Shown here: in pieces, positions 57,431 through 64,000 of the stretch
How the letters are laid out: every line of letters begins with the position of its first letter
Numbering within the stretch: the first letter of the stretch is position 1
Origin: Rhizophagus irregularis
Lineage: Eukaryota > Glomeromycota > Glomeromycetes > Glomerales > Glomeraceae
Direction: 5' to 3'
Assembly: GCF_026210795.1 (NCBI RefSeq)
Contig: NC_089433.1
Span: 3,125,001 to 3,189,000 of the forward strand
Length of the DNA: 64,000 nucleotides
Notes under the pieces: generated by a model
Seen by the model: the letters and a program-made list of their open reading frames with translations, nothing else
Database searches by the model: none
What the model was told of the DNA's origin: nothing
Made by a program: the position numbers and the translations under genes

Positions 57431-60400
57431 GAATTAGGAATTCTGTAGGAATTCCGCCATTTTGACAAAATTTGCCAAATTGTAAGTCCTCCATTATCCC
57501 AAAATTGTAACACAATTTACCTCAATTTACCGGGATAATTCTCAATTTGCCAGAAAAATTCCAGGCAAATTTTGCGATAATGACATCTGTTCGACCTGTG
57601 ATATGAACGAATGGGATTATTGGAAACATGAATATGAACCAAGGACAGATATAGATGAATGTATTTATGAGTCGTTAATGGAACAAATCGAATTAAGTGA
57701 ATTCGAAGAAATATTAGCATCAACTAACAATTGGAGGGCACCAGGAATTTCAGGAATCACATACGATTTCATGAAGCATAACAGGAATGTAATGAAAGGA
57801 AAACTAGTTGATCTAATGAATTCATGTTTAAAGACAAGGAAATTTCCTAAAGATTGGTTGAAAGGCCAAATTTTTCCGATTCCAAAAAAAGAAGATTGGG
57901 GAGGTGATATTTCGATCACACGTCCAATTACGTTATTAGAGTGTGTAAGAAAATGTATGTTAAAAATTTTAACAAAACGATTGACAAAAATTCTGAAAGA
58001 ATACAAAGTTTTGAAGGGTTATAATTTTGCGGCATTAGAGGGAGAGAGTTGTTTTGAACCGATAAAAATTTTACAATCAATTATAGAAGACGCTAGACTT
58101 CGTAAGAAAGAATGCTGGGTATTAATGATGGACATCTCCAAAGCCTATGATTCAGTTTTAGGCTTTTTGTTAATAAAGGCTTTGGAAAGATTAAAGATTC
58201 CAGAAGGATTTGTTGATATTGTGGAAGAAATTTTTTATAATAGAGAGAATAGAGTGATGGTACAGAATGATTATACAAATTTTTATGAGGTTGAGGACGG
58301 CATAGACCAGGGTGAAGTATGGTCCCCGATCCTGTGGAGGATTTTTTTTGAGCCATTACTAGATCGTTTAAAAAAAGAAGACAGTTGGGGTTATGAAATA
58401 AAAGCACAAGAAATTATTAATATTAATACAGGATGGACGAATATTATTAATGAGAAAATTAATCATTTAGCCTTCATGGATAACGCTAATCTAATTAGTA
58501 GTAGTAAAGAGAATCTAGTAAAACTATACAATATTTGTAATAGCTTCTTTAGATTAAGTGATATCAAAGCAAACCCAAAAAAATATGAACTGTTAGTAAT
58601 AGGAAACAAGATTGAGGATAAGGAAGAAGAGAATCAAGTTTTATTAGATGGATGTAGTGTTAAAATAAATAACTCAGAAGAAGGTGCTCGGTTTTTAGGT
58701 GTTTGGTTTAGTGCTCAAGCAAATTTTAAATCGCATAACAGGATAATTGAAGATTGTGTGAAAAGATTAACGAATGTGATGCGTTGGAAAAAATTAACTG
58801 CAAAAGAATGTATTTATTTATGGAACACTGTGATAATTCCTGTAGTAGAATATCAATTGCAATGTACAGTGTTAAATAAAGTACTTATAGAGAAATTGGA
58901 TAGTAAGATCCGAAGTGTAATTAAACAAAAATGTGGTTTAGCAGCTCATACAAGTAATAGTGTAATTCATGATAAAGATTTTTTGGGTTGTAAGAGCGTT
59001 GAAGCACTACAAAAAGAATCGTTAGTTAAAAGTATTTTATATTGTATAAATCATGAAGGATTACTAGGAAAGATTATGAAAATTAAAATAGCGTCTATTA
59101 AAGAGATTATTTGGTTTAATGGATGCATTTTTAACGATATAAAACATATTTTTAATAATAGAAAGCAAATTTGGTTGTTAGAAAGGTTAAAGGTTTTGGC
59201 AGAAGATAATTTCAAGTTGTGCAATCATAATAGATTGCATGGACATGTAGTTAGTGGTGGACATATGTCAATTGATGAGATGATTGACAAAAATATTTTG
59301 AGTTGTAGTGTTAAAAGTTTGAGTTTGGTCAATATAATGTATATTACGCAATTGATTGATGAAAATAACAGATTAAAAACATGGAGACAAGTAACAGCAG
59401 AAGCAGGACGAAGTAGTAAAGGCAAAATACCAAATTGGTTCAAAGAATTAGAAAATAAACTAATGAAAAATGATCAAAGAGAAGTTTTTGCGTGTTATGA
59501 GTTAATTAGTGAAGTTTATGATTTGTATAATAATAATGTGATATTAAGGGACTCTTGGGAAAAATTTAATGAAATTTATATTGGTAGAGAGTATGATGAT
59601 TTAATTGAGTTTGATAATAGATTTAAGCTTATAGAAAAGTGTTTTGTTGGAGGACAAGGTTTTAGGTTATTAGAAAAGGAATATTTAGATTTAGTTGACG
59701 TAAATCAAAGTGATTTAAAAATTTATACTGATGGTAGTAAAAAAGAGTATGTTAATGGTATAGGTTGGGTGATTTTTAATGGGGATAAGATTTTAAGTAA
59801 AGGTCGTTTAAAAATAAAAGGAAATTATGAGGTTTGGGAATTAGAATTGGTTGCAATAGTAGCAGCGTTAATGATTGTAAATAAGGGTAATAGTGTTAAA
59901 ATTATTACAGATAGTAAAATAGTAAAAGATTTATGGGATAAGCTAGTGGAGGTTAAAAATGGTATATGGTCAACGAGAAGAATTTGGAATGTTAAATTTA
60001 GTGGTATTTGGAAGTGGGTAAGATATATGGTTAAATATCTAGATTTAAATATAAGTGTATATAAGATTAAAGGACATTCTGGTGATTTAGGCAATGAAAT
60101 GGCTGATAGTTTGAGTAAATTAGCATTAAGAGAGACGGAGGGTAGTTTAATAACATATTTGAATATTCCAGAAGACATGTCATAGGAATATAATTTATAT
60201 TGGAAAAGAGAGTTAATCAAAGAAGCACCAAGAGATTTTATGAAAGAATTTAATCAAAGATATTATAAAGCGGCTTGGCTGTCATTAGATATTAGTAGGA
60301 CTTTAAGAGTTAATATTTTGGATGCGCAGATTGATTGGAAAAATTCTTATATGATAATAATGGAAGAATATAAAGGTGACATCACGGATTCTAATAACAA

Positions 60401-61994
60401 GACGGTGGTATACAAATTAAAAAATTTTCTTGAAATTTTACCTACAATGACTCTGTTAAATAAAAGAAATCTTGAAGTTTACAGAAGTGGCAAATGTGTA
60501 AGATGTCAATTCATGATGGAGTCATGGACGCATTTATGGATTTGTAAAGAAAATGAAACATCGATTATACAAATTATTAATCAAGCTTTTGAAATTCTTA
60601 AAGAAAATTGGATAATCAGAATTTTAGATTGGATTTCAATTATTATGCAAGACTTTTACAAATTTTAAATGATCGGTCATATTCAATATTTAATGGTAGA
60701 ATTTTTCATGAAGCAATTAAAGGTATGATTAATTCACGTCTATATTTAAATATTAGTGATCCAATTTTTACAACAGCAATTAAAGGGTTTGTTCGAGACA
60801 TACATATATTAGCGAGAGATGTTATTTGGGTAGAAAGGTGTAAGGAGGTTAATAAATGGGAACGAAGTGTCGGTATCTCTAGGATAGTGAAAAAGAATTG
60901 TAAATTAGAGACATCTTCTTTACCATCTATAGGGTCAAATAGTAAACATAGAAATCAATTTATATATGATGTGTCACAAAGATGGCTGGGTAGTTACCTG
61001 GCAAATATGGAGCATAGGAAAAATTTATGGTTTAGTTTAGATATTTCTGATTTATGGTCGTATCATAATTTAGTTAAATTTAGAAGTTCTAAGTATGCAT
61101 TAAATTATAGTATTTTAGACTAGTTTGTAGATAGATACTTTATTATGAGATATATTATGTCTAAATTATAACAAATTGTGTTTCAATAATTGTTATAATA
61201 TTAATAAAGTTTGGTTAAAAAATAAAAAAAAAAAAAATATTTTTTATAAATAATATAAATAAAAAACTAGTATAAAATAATATACTATTTGTAAAAAAAA
61301 TAATATTAGCAAAATATAAACAAAAAAAAAGAAATTTAATTAGTAATATTATCATTATTTTAAATATAAAAAAGAAATAATAAAAAGTTAGTAATATTAT
61401 TAATATATTAGTTAGATATAAAAAAGTAATAAAACGATAGTAGTAATAATGTTAGTAATATATTAAAAAAATTAAATAAAATACATAAAAGTAAAAAAAA
61501 ATATAATTAATATATGTTAACATATAATATTAATATAAAAATAAAAACATAAAACGGTGTACATATAGTTGTTTAATTAATATTGTTAAAATTCACCATT
61601 ACAATTCCTGAGAGATATTAGTGAAAGTAATTGTTAATTGATATACGTGCATATCACTTTTTGTATAATTAGTAGTTTGGTACAAATATATATTATATAT
61701 TATCAAAATAAGTTTTTTATTTAATTTTTATTATTATATGTTAAAATAATTTTGGTATTCATTTTTATTGTTTTTTTTTTCTAAAAAAAAAGAAAAGAAA
61801 AGAATATTTTTGAAAAAATAAACAAAAAATAAACAATAACGTGTTATTAATGCATGTGATCAGTGATCAGCTGAATTTTAATTGGTTAAATATAGAAATG
61901 CGAAAATTAAAAAGCAGAAGTATTTTTTTTAAAATTTAAATCATACAGATTGTTTTTAAAGTTTAATTAGTAATTTAAAAGTTCTTTTTTTTAA

Positions 61995-62255
61995 TAAGAA
62001 AATTTGTAAAAATTTTTCTTAATACTGCTTAATTTTTAAATTAAAGCCTTAATACTAAATTAGCTAAATTAGAATTAAGAAAAATTTGTGAGAATTTTCT
62101 TTGATACTGCTTAATTTTTAAATTAAAGCCTTAATATTAAATTAGTTAAATTAGAATTAAGCAGTATTAAGAAAAATTCGCAAGAATTTTCCTTGATACT
62201 GCTTAATTTTTAAATTAAAGTCTTAATACTACTAAATTAGTTAAATTAGAATTAA
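61995..62255 (+). repeat. Satellite block 1, about 82-96-bp unit
   Basis: Three units with TTAAGCAGTATTAAGAAAAA, GCAAGAATTTTCCTTGATAC, TGCTTAATTTTTAAATTAAA and GCCTTAATACTAAATTAG. Each unit folds on AGCAGTATTAAG / CTTGATACTGCT. Continues at 63336 after an insertion. Confidence 0.85.
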
Positions 62256-63335
62256 CATATGGGCTGATTTATGGAATTAAGTTTTCATATTCAAAAAACT
62301 AACTTTATTAAGAAAATGCAAATACAAGTTACATGAAAATGATAGATTCACACAACTGATATAAATAAAATTGATTTGATTATATTATTTTTTGATTTTT
62401 TTTAATAATATCATTAAAATTAAAAAATTTAAATATAATTGTCATGACAAAATATTGAATAACTTAACGTGTATGTGTGCTAGACGAATGAATTTATATT
62501 CATTAGAAAGAAGTAATCAAGAGCTATATTGGATCACAAGTTGCCGAATAATTACGTTCAATATATTTATTTTAACCTTTGACTTTGATCGTTAATATCT
62601 TCACATCTAGTAATTCAATTTGAATAATCTTTTTTCGTTCAGGTAGAGTAGATTCTGGGCTTTCATATGAATATAAATATATGTGTTTAGCATACATGTA
62701 CGCCGAGATATTAACGATTTTGTTAATTGAATAAAACTCTGACACAAAAATTTTTAAAATTATAATTCTTACCAAAAGATGATCTTTACAGGTATTATTG
62801 GGCTCTTTTTACTTTACTTAACAAGTTTTTATTTGCCATTTCTGTTTTAAATTGAATAAATTAATAAAATCAATTTTAAAAAGTAAATAACAAGTAGAAT
62901 AAAATTAGTATAGTAAAAAACAAAAAAAACATCTCAAAAACTCTAAATCATAACTCACATTTTTATTTTGTATATATTTTTACTAAAAAAAAGAAGGAAC
63001 TAAGGTTAAAAATAAATGAAAAAAGATTTTTCTTATTAATAAAAATTATTAATATTTGTTTTCTTACTTACTGATTAAAAAAAACCTGCTATATATGCCT
63101 ATAAACTTTTCTAAGTCACCTAACAAAAATCTGATTGAAAAGTGATTGAAAAGTGATTGAAAAAGAAAGTAGTTGCCATTGTTATTTTTGAATAAACGTT
63201 AAAAATTTTTTTTTATTTTTTGATAGATTTAGATCATCTGATTATGTAACACATACAATTTAAGCTTGTGAAACATAATTCTTGTTAAAATGTGCAAATC
63301 TTTATGTTTGGCTAATTTCACGAATTGGAAGATAT
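62256..63335. mobile_element. 1.08-kb insertion in the satellite, relative of 28609-30089
   Basis: Starts CATATGGGCTGATTTATGGA, matching the end of the element at 28609-30089. Its interior shares, in inverted order, TTTGACTTTGATCGTTAAT and a GTTATTTTTGAATAA stretch with that element. The right end lacks a matching terminal repeat and may be worn. The satellite is otherwise continuous across it. Confidence 0.55.
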
Positions 63336-63680
63336 AAGCAGTATTAAGAAAAATTCGCAAGAATTTTCCTTGATACTGCTTAATTTTTAAATTAAAGCCT
63401 TAATACTACTAAATTAGTTAAATTAGAATTAAGCAGTATTAAGAAAAATTCTCAAGAATTTTTCTTGATAATACTTAATTTTTAAATTAAAGCCTTAATA
63501 CTAAATTAGTTAAATTAGAATTAAGCAGTATTAAGAAAAATTCGCAAGAATTTTCCTTGATACTGCTTAATTTTTAAATTAATAAAACCTTAATACTAAA
63601 TTAGTTAAATTAGAATTAAGTAGTATTAAGAAAAATTCATGAGAATTTTCCTTGATATTGCTTAATTTTTAAATTATAAT
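63336..63680 (+). repeat. Satellite block 2
   Basis: Four more units of about 95 bp, continuing the series seen at 61995-62255. The last 300 bases of the window hold no feature that I recognise. Confidence 0.85.
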
Positions 63681-64000
63681 TTATAAAAATGATTTATAAT
63701 TGAGTTTTTGAATTTAGTATTATCAATCGGACTTTGAACTTAAAAATTAAACAGTATTAACAAAAATTCTTGCGAATTTTTAAATAAGTGATTTTACATC
63801 AGTGAGTTTTTGAGTAGTACATATTAGCGGATACTAGTATTGTTTGATGATTTAAAGTGTAGAAAAACTTACCCTATCACACATCAAATAAATAAAAATT
63901 GGCAAAAAAATCAGATAGCCAATTTTTGGCTATATTTGTCTGATTTGTAGCATTTTGTAGCCGATTTTTTAGCATGAATTGACAAAAATTGGATATGCCA

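Larger units (their letters stand above)
52505..57600 (+). mobile_element. 5.1-kb CACTA-like element carrying array C
   Basis: Ends CACAGGTCGAA and its exact inverse, flanked by ATA at 52502-52504 and 57601-57603. Removing the element and one ATA joins the retrotransposon ORF2 as KKRSID-MNEWDYW in frame, which fixes the ends to the base. Left subterminal part (52540-53680): repeats of GCAAATGGTGCATTTTTATG, ACATTTTACCTCAAATG and later GCATTACACTAAAAA. Right part (56700-57480): repeats of a different unit. No transposase frame is seen; the centre is array C. The CACAGGTCGAA end resembles CACTGGTCAAA at 36602 and CACCGGTCAAA at 18620. Confidence 0.88.
50614..61123 (+). pseudogene. Retrotransposon ORF2 (EN-RT-RNase H), interrupted
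   Basis: First part 50614-52504: endonuclease with YNVQGLG, LCETKL, VMGDLNEHY, DYIWIRD and ESDHRLIEI. The frame is cut by an insertion, then resumes at 57604 as MNEWDYWKHEYEP. Reverse transcriptase: NWRAPGISGI, PIPKKEDWGG, MMDISKAYDS (motif A), GIDQGEVWSPILW (motif B), and LAFMDNANLI, where the expected second catalytic Asp of motif C is Asn (codon 58482-58484, AAC). RNase H: YTDGSKKE, WELELVAI, IITDSK, KGHSGDLGNEMAD, all acidic residues kept. A TAG at 60183-60185 and a shift near 60606 break the C-terminus, which has CVRCQFM...HLWIC. It would nick DNA and reverse-transcribe its RNA at the target; this copy cannot. Confidence 0.88.
48780..61140 (+). mobile_element. Non-LTR retrotransposon (I/Tad-like), split by an insertion
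   Basis: ORF1 with CCHC knuckles followed by ORF2 with an apurinic-type endonuclease, reverse transcriptase, RNase H and a C-terminal CCHC-like finger: the order of I/Tad1-clade elements, which are common in fungi. A 5.1-kb CACTA-like element is inserted in ORF2 at 52505-57600; without it the element is about 7.3 kb. The 3' end is followed by A-rich DNA (61200 onward). Several single-base lesions show it is inactive but not old. 61140-61990 contains nothing else recognisable. Confidence 0.85.

Noticed and set aside
1-64000. tRNA or rRNA genes.
   Set aside because: No cloverleaf with a credible A and B box and no rRNA-like conserved segment was noticed on either strand; a covariance-model scan could still find one.

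Overview
The window is A+T-rich eukaryotic nuclear DNA with short GT-AG introns, few intact genes and very many nested transposons. The mix of families (a kinase-like pseudogene of a type common in Glomeromycotina, a C-terminal zinc-finger transposase of the TDGGPDHR family, intron-rich P450 and BAHD genes, abundant MITEs) suggests an arbuscular mycorrhizal fungus such as Rhizophagus; this is inference from sequence style, not a database result. Bacterial features (operons, Shine-Dalgarno sites, CRISPR) are absent.

Two genes look complete: a two-exon BAHD-type acyltransferase (15075-16483, minus, 445 aa) and a ten-exon cytochrome P450 (20105-22352, plus, 482 aa). A third, a four-exon gene with two cysteine-rich modules (4663-6254, minus), carries a MITE inside its first coding exon, and the MITE ends happen to supply in-frame GT and AG splice sites. 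Other genes are decayed: a dead protein kinase (7645-8723), members of unrecognised gene families (26-545, 1677-3445, 12940-14130), a retroelement-like relic (23589-25790) and a gene split by a transposon in an intron (42801-48288).

Layout. 1-11.7 kb: MITEs of several classes whose target-site duplications (TSDs) can be read. 15-22.4 kb: the two metabolic genes, with a tandem exon-intron array (A) between them. 27.8-41.4 kb: a nest made of outer inverted ends, a 10-kb Mutator-like element (MULE) with a broken transposase and a Myb-like accessory gene, a 1.2-kb hAT-like insertion in the transposase zinc knuckle, and a 4-kb CACTA-like insertion filled by an 80-bp satellite. 41.5-42.1 kb: array B. 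43.6-47.8 kb: a 4.2-kb DDE transposon with TTA target duplications. 48.8-61.1 kb: a non-LTR retrotransposon (CCHC ORF1; endonuclease, RT and RNase H ORF2) cut in two by a 5.1-kb CACTA-like element that carries array C. 62-63.7 kb: a satellite interrupted by a 1.1-kb insertion.

The most unusual feature is the set of three arrays (A, B, C) of tandem mini-exons of about 20-45 nt separated by 65-105-nt introns. In array C each intron has a hairpin starting at the 5' splice site and most have a second hairpin around the CTAAC branch-point-like motif. The first hairpin changes sequence from intron to intron while pairing is kept, which is the pattern expected of selection on RNA structure.
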